IMG/VR virus record: IMGVR_UViG_3300017763_000002
Span: 140,907-204,906 of that record
DNA: 64,000 nucleotides
Origin: a virus
Reading direction: 5' to 3' (one strand)
Shown here in pieces: positions 1 to 9,200 of this stretch (positions within the stretch are counted from its first letter, which is position 1; each line of letters opens with the position of its first letter). The notes under the pieces are model-generated. The model had not been told where the DNA came from. It did no database searches and saw only the letters and a list, made by a program, of their open reading frames with translations. A program made the position numbers and the translations under genes.

Positions 1-2
1 CT

Positions 3-80
3 CGAGGAGTTATGATAGGAGGATCTAGAGGTCCTATATTAAATACTTTCCTTGATCGTTTCGATCCAGCGACTAAGTGA
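3..80 (+). CDS. C-terminal fragment of an unidentified protein
   Basis: An open frame enters from the left edge and ends at the TGA at 78-80. The last 25 residues (RGVMIGG...RFDPATK) are visible. A strong terminator hairpin follows 26 nt later, so this is the end of a transcription unit. Too little remains to name it. Its place beside virion genes suggests a structural protein, which is inference. Confidence 0.5.
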   Translation, partial: RGVMIGGSRGPILNTFLDRFDPATK

Positions 81-105
81 TTTAGTTTTGCACAACTATT
101 TAAAG

Positions 106-131
106 AAGCTCGCTTTAAGCGAGCTTTTTTA
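106..131 (+). terminator. Intrinsic terminator between convergent genes
   Basis: The inverted repeat AAGCTCGC / GCGAGCTT has a 5-nt loop and is followed directly by a run of T. It ends the rightward gene at the left edge and abuts the stop of the leftward gene at 129. Confidence 0.85.
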
Positions 132-1385
132 TGTGTGCTTAATTATTTGCATGCCAGTTTTCAATCCCACTTCGAATAAAAACTGAGCAGAAATCTGAGC
201 GAATCCGCCCACCGACATTGAATGTGACTCTGAAGATAATTTTGCGTCAGGGATTTTGATTGTAGCGTATTTTTTTCTATCATCCAGACCCGTCCTGCTG
301 TATAATTTTATTTCTATATCCATAGAAACGTCGTCTTTAAATATATTAGCAATTTGCAGTTCGTCTTTTTCACTAAAATTTCTTAAAATAATTTCAGAAG
401 ACATAGATCCTGACATTGGGAACTGTATCTTCCTATCTTTGATGTAGTTAGATCCGAAAGCATTAATTTCTTGCCTTCCAATTTCAAGAGATATATCCAA
501 AGATTGTATAGACATTGATTCTGGGTCAATATCAACCATGCTAAAACCTCCGCTAGAATTATTTTTATTGTTCGTCCAAGTGATTTCCATATCTCCAGGC
601 CTTAATGCTAATGAAGAATCTGAAGTGTCGGTCTCAAGGGCTGCGTCTTCCAACTGCTGCCTGGTAATAATGACATCAGATTGAGATCTAGTTCCAGTGT
701 TGTCCACAGCTGGAGCTTTTACTGTATTTATTAAGCCAGCAGCGTCAAAGTTAATTGTATCTAAACATATATTACTACAGTCATAAGCCACACTACAACT
801 TACAAACGATCCAACCTTAGCAGATATAGAGTAATTAGATAAATAACAATTACCAAGACCAACTAAATCTAAATTATTTTTAAATTCCTCTCCAGACTTA
901 TCACCTCTACCAAATAAATCAGCTCTAGCACTCGTTTGTTCGGCCAATAAATATAAATTTATATCACCTTTTTTAGCTTCTGCAGTAGACCCTTGATTAC
1001 TCCAGTCAGGTTTGTTGTACAATTTAGAATAAGAAGAATTATCATACTCAAAAAGATACCCTCCTCCAACATTCATTCCTAAGTTCTCTTCATTTTTTGC
1101 GTCAAAAAATAAATATGAAAATTCTAAAGTAACAGTTGGTTGAACTACAATTGGTATTCTTGACTTCATTGGATCAGAATTTAATGCTGGAGTACGATCT
1201 TTTATAAATTCCGAAGACCCTATTTCTTTTAACTGCATAGCTCCGTAATCAAAAGAATAAGAAACGTCTTGAATTCTGGAGATAGTCCGCACCGCTACAG
1301 ATGGTTGGGTTTTAAATGCGGGGGCGGAATCCGCGAGTAAAACCATACGTTCATAACTTAAATGTAACCTTTTCCCAACTGGCAT
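129..1385 (-). CDS. Putative virion (tail) protein
   Basis: A 418-aa leftward gene. The start MPVGKRLHL is preferred over an ATG 30 nt upstream because a GTGTAAGTA motif sits exactly 5 nt before it, matching other genes here. There is no signal peptide, membrane segment or catalytic motif. It looks beta-rich and Ser/Asn-rich. The C-terminal third (INAFGSNYIKDRKIQFP, then a repeat of acidic beta-strand-like segments ending FAQISAQFLFEVG) resembles tail-tube-like structural proteins of marine phages. It lies beside the fibre genes, with its terminator shared by a convergent neighbour. The structural role is inferred from context and general sequence character. Confidence 0.45.
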   Translation of the reverse strand: MPVGKRLHLSYERMVLLADSAPAFKTQPSVAVRTISRIQDVSYSFDYGAMQLKEIGSSEFIKDRTPALNSDPMKSRIPIVVQPTVTLEFSYLFFDAKNEENLGMNVGGGYLFEYDNSSYSKLYNKPDWSNQGSTAEAKKGDINLYLLAEQTSARADLFGRGDKSGEEFKNNLDLVGLGNCYLSNYSISAKVGSFVSCSVAYDCSNICLDTINFDAAGLINTVKAPAVDNTGTRSQSDVIITRQQLEDAALETDTSDSSLALRPGDMEITWTNNKNNSSGGFSMVDIDPESMSIQSLDISLEIGRQEINAFGSNYIKDRKIQFPMSGSMSSEIILRNFSEKDELQIANIFKDDVSMDIEIKLYSRTGLDDRKKYATIKIPDAKLSSESHSMSVGGFAQISAQFLFEVGLKTGMQIIKHT

Positions 1386-1390
1386 ATTGT

Positions 1391-1399
1391 TACTTACAC
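1391..1399 (-). promoter_or_regulatory. GTG-hexamer (class II) promoter-like motif
   Basis: On the minus strand GTG-TAAGTA is followed by 5 nt and the ATG at 1385. It is the same arrangement as upstream of 18300, 32594, 35316 and 38827. Confidence 0.4.
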
Positions 1400-1463
1400 A
1401 ATAAAAATATACCAATAGTATTTTTAGCGTGTATAATAATAATGTTCCAACAACTTTTGAATT

Positions 1464-4400
1464 ATGCCAAATAGTAGAATTTCAGACTTATTCCAAGTAC
1501 AGCGTTTAGACCAAGACGTCGACGCTGAAGCGTTGCTTTTGATAGCTAGAGCTAAGTCCCATAACGAGACGATGAGTTATCAAGATTTTAAAAAATCGAT
1601 TACAGACTATTGTGTTTTTATTACTGGCGATCAGCTAATTACTGGATTTAAAACTTTTGAAGATAATGCTTTATTCAAAAAAGATGTTTCTATACAAGGA
1701 GATCTTTCTGTTAGGGGTGACATTTTTAACCTGAGGTTTGAAACTGGTGTTGACCCTGCTTTTCTTGATTCGTGGAAGTCAGTTATATACGCCGCAGATT
1801 CAGAAGTGTCATATGACTCAAAAGCCTGGCGGACACTCTCGAGAACATTGCCTTCAGATGTTCCTGGAGTGCCTGGAACAAAGTCTCAGGGTAAAGTTAC
1901 AGTTATTGATCATGATCATATTTTAAATGGAGATATGGTCAATCTTGTGGCCTCTGACGGACAGCTCATAGGCTTTGTAGAAGGTACAAATTTCACAGTT
2001 GGAGCCAATAAAGAAGCCACAGCAACAAATATCGCTAATGCTATTGACGCACACCCATTATTTACAGCGACCAGCGATATAAATTCTAATGAAATTATTA
2101 TCACTCAAGAAATTGTAGGCATCGCAGGCAACACCACAATTTTTATTGACACCGCCAACCCTCTTCAAATCAATAGAGAAAATTTTTCTGGAGGCTTAGG
2201 CAGCCCTGAAAACCCTTGGATAGATGTTACAAAAAAAGATGCGGATGACTATTTAACTCAACTTGATTCAAATTTAAACACACAAGGAGACTTAACAGTA
2301 GAATCAAATTCAAAACTCGAAGGAATACTAGAAGTTGATGGAGATTCAGATCTTTACTCTAAGCTCACCGTACATAAAGACACATTATTAAAAGATAACC
2401 TAACAGTCAATGAAGATACTTTTTTGAGCGGGCAGCTTAGTGTTAATACCACAGGACAAAGAGAACAAGTTACAATTCATGGGACTGTTGGGCTAACAGA
2501 TGGATACGCAATTAGAGGTACTGGTGTTGATTTAATTTATGCAAGCGGAACCAGCGCTTTTATTGGAAATTCTGGAGCTTTTGAAATTGACAATGACAAG
2601 AGCGCATATATTCTACATGACTCTAATGTTGGAAGAGATTTACTTGTATCAGGGCAAGCTGCATTTTTACAAAATTTAACTGTATTTAAAAATCTTGAAG
2701 TTAAAGAAGACACCCTATTAGGAGATGAACTCGAAGTTGTTGGTACTTCTGTCTTTAAAGATGATGTTGTTATGGAAAAAGATCTTATTGTTAATAATGA
2801 TTTAACGGTTCAAAATAATTTAACAGTAAGAGGGGATGTATTTAATATCAAATTCGAAGAAGGTGTTGATCCTTACAGCCTTTCGGAGCAATGGAGTCAA
2901 ACTGGAGGAGTTAATCTTGACGGTTCTTATTCTCAGGGGGATCAAGTTGAATACAACGGCCAGGCGTGGGAAGCAGATGGATTAACAGCTTCTACAGACG
3001 AGCCAGGCATTTCACCATTATGGAGAGATGTAACAAAAATAACCAAAGACGGATACAAAACAGAACTTGACTCTGACTTACTAGTTGAAGGAAAGCTTGG
3101 AGTTGGAACTGACACTCCTTCAGCTAAATTTCATATCAAAACTGACGCAGCTGATGCCAATTTAATTGTAGATAATAATGGCGCAGAGAATATAGAAGTT
3201 CAAAGTATTAATGATGCAAATGATTCACTCAGTAATTTAAATTTAAATAGTATTGTTTATATTAAAAAATCAAATTTTGTTGGAATCGGAACTAGTTCGC
3301 CAGGTTCATGGGTGGATCCTTTTAATTCTGAAGTGGTAGAACCTATTCTGCACATTAAGGGTGATGTTGCAGGAAAAAAAGGTGTTTACATTGAAGATGG
3401 AGATTTAAAAATTGAAAATAAATATGGATCTAAAACCGAACTTACTTTAAAAACTAACTCCAGCCCATATTTTTCTGACAGCGTAGCTACATTATTGCTA
3501 GAGTCTGGAACTTCTAATGACACTTTTAAAATCAACCAATTCCAAAAAGAGCATGCTACTTTTGGAGGAACCACTATTTTTGATAAAAATATTGATGGCG
3601 GTTACGTTAGTGAATTTTGGCAGTTAAAATCTGGAGCAGATGCCGATCCGAATGCGTCACCAAAAATTTCACAAACAGATTATGACTTGCTCCCAGTAGA
3701 TGATGGAGGGGTTGCAGGCACAACAGACAAGACGGATTACGAAAAGAAAAACATTTTAACTTCAGTGTGGAGAACTCTTCCCGATCAAGACCCAGGAAAT
3801 GGAGATGATTGGCAAAGCGAGTTTCTACCAAGCACATCTTACAGCTCAATTAGTCAAATATTCGGCCAGTTTGGCCAAGTTGCTTTTCTTGGAAATAAAG
3901 GAGACAACCTACCAGAACTTAGTAAGCTTAATTCGGCATCAGACTCCTTCTTCACAATACATAGCTCAGAAGATTCTTTTGATAAAATATTTAAAGTTCA
4001 AGATTCGATACATCCAGACGCAACGCCATTTGTTATTACAAGTGGAGGAAAAGTTGGGGTTGGTACTGAAGATCCGATGTATAAATTAACAATTTCTGAT
4101 AATGATGGCGGACATTTAAGATTAGAAAACAAAAGCGAAATTGCACTCGTTCGCTTGGTCGATGGAGGCAATTTGGACATTTGGTCTCATGGAAATTCTG
4201 ATACAATATTCAGAAGTGGTACGGGCGCCGGAAGTGAACTCGTAAGAATAAAACACGATGGAAGCGTTGGCATTGGCACTGATACTCCTGATTATCCTTT
4301 AGATGTACAAGGCATTTTAAGAATAACTAAAACCACTGTAGACGGAGGAGATACAGCTTTATTCTTTAACCCTGGAGGGGGAGCTGACGAACCAGAACTG

Positions 4401-6191
4401 AACTTGTACGACAAGGATGGCAACCATGGAGTCAGAATATCTTCAGTTACAGACTCTTTCGTAAATGCGCTGGGCGGTAAACTTTCGGTTGGAACCATTA
4501 CTAATCCAGACTCAACACTTAAAGTTCATGCGGACGATGATTCTGCTGGAGCCAACGTTTTTTACGTTGTAAACAAAGCTCACGACACTTCAATTATTAC
4601 GGCTAAAGAATCTGGCGATGTCCAGATCGCTGGAGTGCACTTAAACTCACATACTCACGCAACAGAACCTTACAAAGTAGGAATCAATACCAACACCCCA
4701 GGCTATCTTTTAGAAATCAAAGGCGTAACCACTGGGGACATGTTTAGCCTAACCCATCCAAATCACACCAGAAAACTAAAACAAGGCATAAACGATACAG
4801 AGTCATTTTTAGACTTTTCTACTGGAGATAATTTTGAGATTAAGCAAGCAGGAGTTATGGCTCTCAAAATACATAACGGAGGAGATATAGAATTTGCAAA
4901 TGACCTACAAGTTAATAACAATTTGACAGTACAAAACGACTTAACTGTAAGAGGTGATATTTTTAATATTAAGTTTGAGAATTCTAATTTTGTAACTGGC
5001 TTACCAGCATATGATCCTAATGAAACCTACATAGACCAAACCCAAGTACAGTACGACAATAAAGCTTGGATAAAACTAGGCAACCAAGGACACCCTCAAC
5101 ACCAAGCGCCTGGAATAAATCCATCGCAATGGCAAGAAGTTGCTGTGCCTCAATTTGATGATTATAAAACACATCTTGATTCAGACTTGATTGTAAAAGG
5201 CAAGTCTGGCTTAGGGGAAGAAAATCCTCTAGCAAAACTTCACATAACAAACGATGACCCAACACTTCCAACATTTATAATTGAATCGGGTTCAAAACAT
5301 TTCGAAATTGACTTCGACGGAGATGTCAATATATACAACAAACTAAAAGTTGGCCCAAGAACTAATATAGGGTCATCAGATTCTTTTCAAATTTATCAAG
5401 ACGACCCCTCAGCTGTTGCAGGCGATGAAGAATACTTTTCAATCAAACACACAACTCAAACCAGCAGCGGACCAACAGGAGGCATGTTCCTTCGAGAAGA
5501 TGGTAGAGCATCAATTGGCACTTGGACCGCCCAGAACATGCTTAATATTGACCAACAAGCAGGCGTCACAGGAATAGGGGTTTATTCTCAAGCTGGCGAA
5601 AGAGCCATGATCAATTTAAAAGAATCAGGATCATCTTCATATTTGCAAATTGGTTCAACAGCAACACTACCATCTTCACTACATAATTTATACGGAGCAG
5701 ACGTATCTTATGTAAGATCCGTTGAACAAGACCTGGCCTTATTCTCTTCCATGAACGGAACTTCGGTCCACGTTGGTGCTGGAGACAAAAAGCTGTTGAC
5801 ATTTACAGGCACTACAGACTCTCATCCAGTGACAGGAGCCGAAGCAGGAAATGATATTTTATTTTCTGAACACGCAAACGTTGGAATTAATGTTCCAGTA
5901 GTAGAACTTTCTCCAACAAACAACGACAAGTATAAACTTCATGTATTAGGAGATGTTAAAATCGACGGAAGATTATTCGCTACAGACGTTTTCGAAACTT
6001 ATCCTGTTATTCCTAAGGTTGGAGACACCCATCAGGGCAGCGCTGTAGTAAGACCGCAGCATTCTTATTCAGAAGGAGACAAAGGAACAATTTATTTTGA
6101 TGATGACTACATTTTTATCTGCACGCAAGATAGTGACGGCACAGACCCGTCTAGGATAGCGTGGAAAAGATTCGCAATTAGTGAGTGGTAA
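1464..6191 (+). CDS. Giant tail fibre protein with carbohydrate-binding-like modules
   Basis: A 1575-aa protein, probably a trimeric tail fibre. Short 'VGIGTxTPxxxLxV' shaft repeats recur through it, as in fibres that use S74-type folding. A longer module (LTVRGDxFNxxFE...) starts near residues 80, 452 and 1158. In copies 2 and 3 it carries a segment of the form YxxGDQVxYNGxxW...PxxxxxWxxV, which matches the CBM5/12 chitin/cellulose-binding pattern. The C-terminus ends in a small Trp-containing tip domain (IYFDDDYIFICT...WKRFAISEW). No S74 domain is present here. It is 28 nt upstream of the next fibre gene, probably one late operon. The fibre assignment is firm; the ligand is unknown. Confidence 0.8.
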   Translation: MPNSRISDLFQVQRLDQDVDAEALLLIARAKSHNETMSYQDFKKSITDYCVFITGDQLITGFKTFEDNALFKKDVSIQGDLSVRGDIFNLRFETGVDPAFLDSWKSVIYAADSEVSYDSKAWRTLSRTLPSDVPGVPGTKSQGKVTVIDHDHILNGDMVNLVASDGQLIGFVEGTNFTVGANKEATATNIANAIDAHPLFTATSDINSNEIIITQEIVGIAGNTTIFIDTANPLQINRENFSGGLGSPENPWIDVTKKDADDYLTQLDSNLNTQGDLTVESNSKLEGILEVDGDSDLYSKLTVHKDTLLKDNLTVNEDTFLSGQLSVNTTGQREQVTIHGTVGLTDGYAIRGTGVDLIYASGTSAFIGNSGAFEIDNDKSAYILHDSNVGRDLLVSGQAAFLQNLTVFKNLEVKEDTLLGDELEVVGTSVFKDDVVMEKDLIVNNDLTVQNNLTVRGDVFNIKFEEGVDPYSLSEQWSQTGGVNLDGSYSQGDQVEYNGQAWEADGLTASTDEPGISPLWRDVTKITKDGYKTELDSDLLVEGKLGVGTDTPSAKFHIKTDAADANLIVDNNGAENIEVQSINDANDSLSNLNLNSIVYIKKSNFVGIGTSSPGSWVDPFNSEVVEPILHIKGDVAGKKGVYIEDGDLKIENKYGSKTELTLKTNSSPYFSDSVATLLLESGTSNDTFKINQFQKEHATFGGTTIFDKNIDGGYVSEFWQLKSGADADPNASPKISQTDYDLLPVDDGGVAGTTDKTDYEKKNILTSVWRTLPDQDPGNGDDWQSEFLPSTSYSSISQIFGQFGQVAFLGNKGDNLPELSKLNSASDSFFTIHSSEDSFDKIFKVQDSIHPDATPFVITSGGKVGVGTEDPMYKLTISDNDGGHLRLENKSEIALVRLVDGGNLDIWSHGNSDTIFRSGTGAGSELVRIKHDGSVGIGTDTPDYPLDVQGILRITKTTVDGGDTALFFNPGGGADEPELNLYDKDGNHGVRISSVTDSFVNALGGKLSVGTITNPDSTLKVHADDDSAGANVFYVVNKAHDTSIITAKESGDVQIAGVHLNSHTHATEPYKVGINTNTPGYLLEIKGVTTGDMFSLTHPNHTRKLKQGINDTESFLDFSTGDNFEIKQAGVMALKIHNGGDIEFANDLQVNNNLTVQNDLTVRGDIFNIKFENSNFVTGLPAYDPNETYIDQTQVQYDNKAWIKLGNQGHPQHQAPGINPSQWQEVAVPQFDDYKTHLDSDLIVKGKSGLGEENPLAKLHITNDDPTLPTFIIESGSKHFEIDFDGDVNIYNKLKVGPRTNIGSSDSFQIYQDDPSAVAGDEEYFSIKHTTQTSSGPTGGMFLREDGRASIGTWTAQNMLNIDQQAGVTGIGVYSQAGERAMINLKESGSSSYLQIGSTATLPSSLHNLYGADVSYVRSVEQDLALFSSMNGTSVHVGAGDKKLLTFTGTTDSHPVTGAEAGNDILFSEHANVGINVPVVELSPTNNDKYKLHVLGDVKIDGRLFATDVFETYPVIPKVGDTHQGSAVVRPQHSYSEGDKGTIYFDDDYIFICTQDSDGTDPSRIAWKRFAISEW

Positions 6192-6204
6192 TTTTTCAAA
6201 ACAG

Positions 6205-6213
6205 GTGTAATAA
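6205..6213 (+). promoter_or_regulatory. GTG-hexamer (class II) promoter-like motif
   Basis: GTG-TAATAA followed by 6 nt and the ATG at 6220. No TTGACA lies 17 nt upstream. Confidence 0.35.
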
Positions 6214-6219
6214 AATAAG

Positions 6220-9200
6220 ATGGCACAAAACGATATATATTTAGTAAGACAAAAAGCAGATGCAACCTTTGAAGAAATTGCGCATTCGCCATTTCAATAT
6301 GACGCTGCGAACATAACCGACCTGCCAGATAAAACAAAAAACACCTTCCACATCAACACTAAGCTTAGGGTTGATGAGCTAGAAGTCAACGGCAAGACTA
6401 CAGTTATACATACAGATACAAATACTAGCGAACAACTTCTGGTAACAAACGATGGCACTGGACCCGCAGCAGTAATTAATCAGCTTGGGCAGTTTCCATT
6501 GATCGACATTCAAGACGACGGAACTAGCGCTTTATTTATTCGCGGAGATTCGCCTTATGGTGGTTTTGTTGGGCTAGGAACCACTACGCCCGACGAACAG
6601 CTGCATCTTACAGGCTCAATTTTACTAGAAAATGAACAACTTTTAATGGCTAAAAATATATCTGACACGAAAGTCAACATTCTCGGAATGACTAATGCAG
6701 ATATAACAAACCTAAACAATGTAGGAGATGGTATCACAATGTCTGTTGGAACCGCAACAGCAGACCCAAAACTCTTTATGCACCCAAGCGGAAGGGTTGG
6801 CCTGGGAATCGAGACAAACGATCCTGGGGCCGTCTTAGAGGTCAAAAGAGACGGTGACACGAACGTTTTATTTAGCCACAGAACTGCCTCTATATTAGCT
6901 GAGATAAATGTTGACAAACCAGAAGATAAAGTTGTATTTAAAACATTAACAGATCACGCTCTATCTATCGGAACAAATGCCTTAGACTTCTTAACGCTAA
7001 CAAAAGAAGGAAATTTAAATTTAGAAAAGAAATTATCAGGAAGTACTTTAACTGGTGGAGATCTTACAATTGACGGAAACTTTACTTCTCATGGCGACAT
7101 GGTTAGTTTCGGAACGGAAGAATTGCTTTTTAGTAAATCACTTACATCTTCAGGAGCCAATGTTTCAAAAACTTATAGAGTTCTAGAAGTTGGTTACAAT
7201 ACTCACCATTGGGATCACGGAACATCTTTTATTATAGAAGTTTATTCAAATCATTATAGCTCTCAAGGTTATCAAAAATATATATTAAATCATACACAGC
7301 TAGATACTAGCGTAACCGGAAGTCAAGATGGTCTTGTAGACAAAACAGGGTCCAGAGATTACGTGTTAAAAATTTTAGAACACGAAGGAGACGCTGGGTC
7401 TTATGAATTTAGGGCGAGACTAGGAGTTCCAGAAGATACTGGAGTTAATGTATCAAATTATGATGTAGCGCTTGTGCCCTTATATATAGACGTAACTAAT
7501 TATGCTAATGTTCGGGTAAAAGTTACTTCTTTTAATTCTGATAGTTGTAAAAGAATTAGTATTGATGAAAATTGGGGCGCGAGCAGTGCTGATGATGAAT
7601 ACAAATTTAATCCACTTCCTACAGCAGAAGATATAACTTGGTCAGATCATGCAGATCTTCCAGGCACTTTAGATTATACTTTTGCAGGAAGACAAGCACT
7701 TTATGCAGATGTATTATTTGGCGACGGAAGAATCAATAGAATTGGCGAGAGAACAACTCATCAAAATAATATCCAATGGGCTTTAAAATTAGCTGACACA
7801 GATACATCATTAACTGTTGCGGGTAAAGTAGGTATTGGTACTGCGACTCCTTCACAAATGTTAGATGTTCGTGGTAATGTTCGTATTGGTCATAACGCAG
7901 ACATTACTCCCGATGACACTCCAGAAGTCCCTAGTATTTTACAGATAGACGGAAATGGCTATCAAGGCTTTGTGTCGCTTGACCAAGATGCAATGCACAT
8001 TGGTCACAACTCTCGTGTCCGTGATTTATATCTTTCAACAAATGAAACTCCAAGACTAACAATCAAGGAGACTTCCGGCAATGTAGGTATTGGGACTACG
8101 AGTCCTATTGCACCACTCGAAGTTGTAGGAGTAGTACATGCAACTGTGCCTACTGACACTAATGCTTATTCAAGACTTACATATGGAGGTGGAGACACCA
8201 AGGTTAATGGTACTGGTAATAACAGAACCACTCAACCTGCTCTCGTCATGCATCGCGTTGGGGAAGATGGTAGTTCAGAAAGAACGGTTGAACTTCATTC
8301 CGACAAAAGATCTTTCTTTATGGGCGGCAATGTAGGTATTGGTACTACGGATCCTGGTGGTAAACTGACAACATTAATTGAAGATGATTCGACTTATGGC
8401 AATAGTACGCCTAACTCAGCAAATTCCGTTCTTACTTTAATAAACACTCCTACAAGTGAAGCAGCTAACAATCATGCGACTTTGCAATTCAATCTAAACG
8501 CAGGCGACCATAATCATGTGGGTAGTATAAGTTTGATTTCTGAGAGTGCAGCTTTAAGAAGAGGAGCACTTGCTTTCTGTACTGATAATGGAACTTCTAG
8601 ACCTGAGGCGATGCGCATCGACTCCGACGGCAACGTAGGTATTGGTACTACAAGTCCAGCAGAAAAATTAACTATAGGTGACGGTGACTTACAATTCTTC
8701 CACTCAAATGCAGGTAACGCACATAGAACAACATTTATAGAATTTGGTAATAGTTCAAATAGGATTACGTCCGAAATGAACTATGGTTCAGATAACAGTA
8801 GTAACTATACTGCTGGGCTAAAATTCACAACAAAGAATTTTAATGGTTCATCATTTCAAACTATTAATGCGTTAAATATTCAAGCCAATGGATTGGTAGG
8901 TATTGGAACACCCGCGCCTTCTGAAAAATTACATGTTTCAGCTGGTAAACTTTTGGTTGCGGCATATGATATTCCTATAGCTCCTGGAGATGGTCCGGTG
9001 GCAGGAGCCACATTCTTTAGTAGAAGAGAGCCTACGAATGGAGTCCGTTACGGATCAGGCATTGATATTGTTCCGATTTCAGAGGATGGTAATTGCTCTC
9101 CATTTATTCGTTTTTATGATTCTGCCGCAAATGCTGATTATGATGACACCATTGTTGGAGATAACAACTGGGCTATAGGCGCGGATGACAGTGGGGTTGC

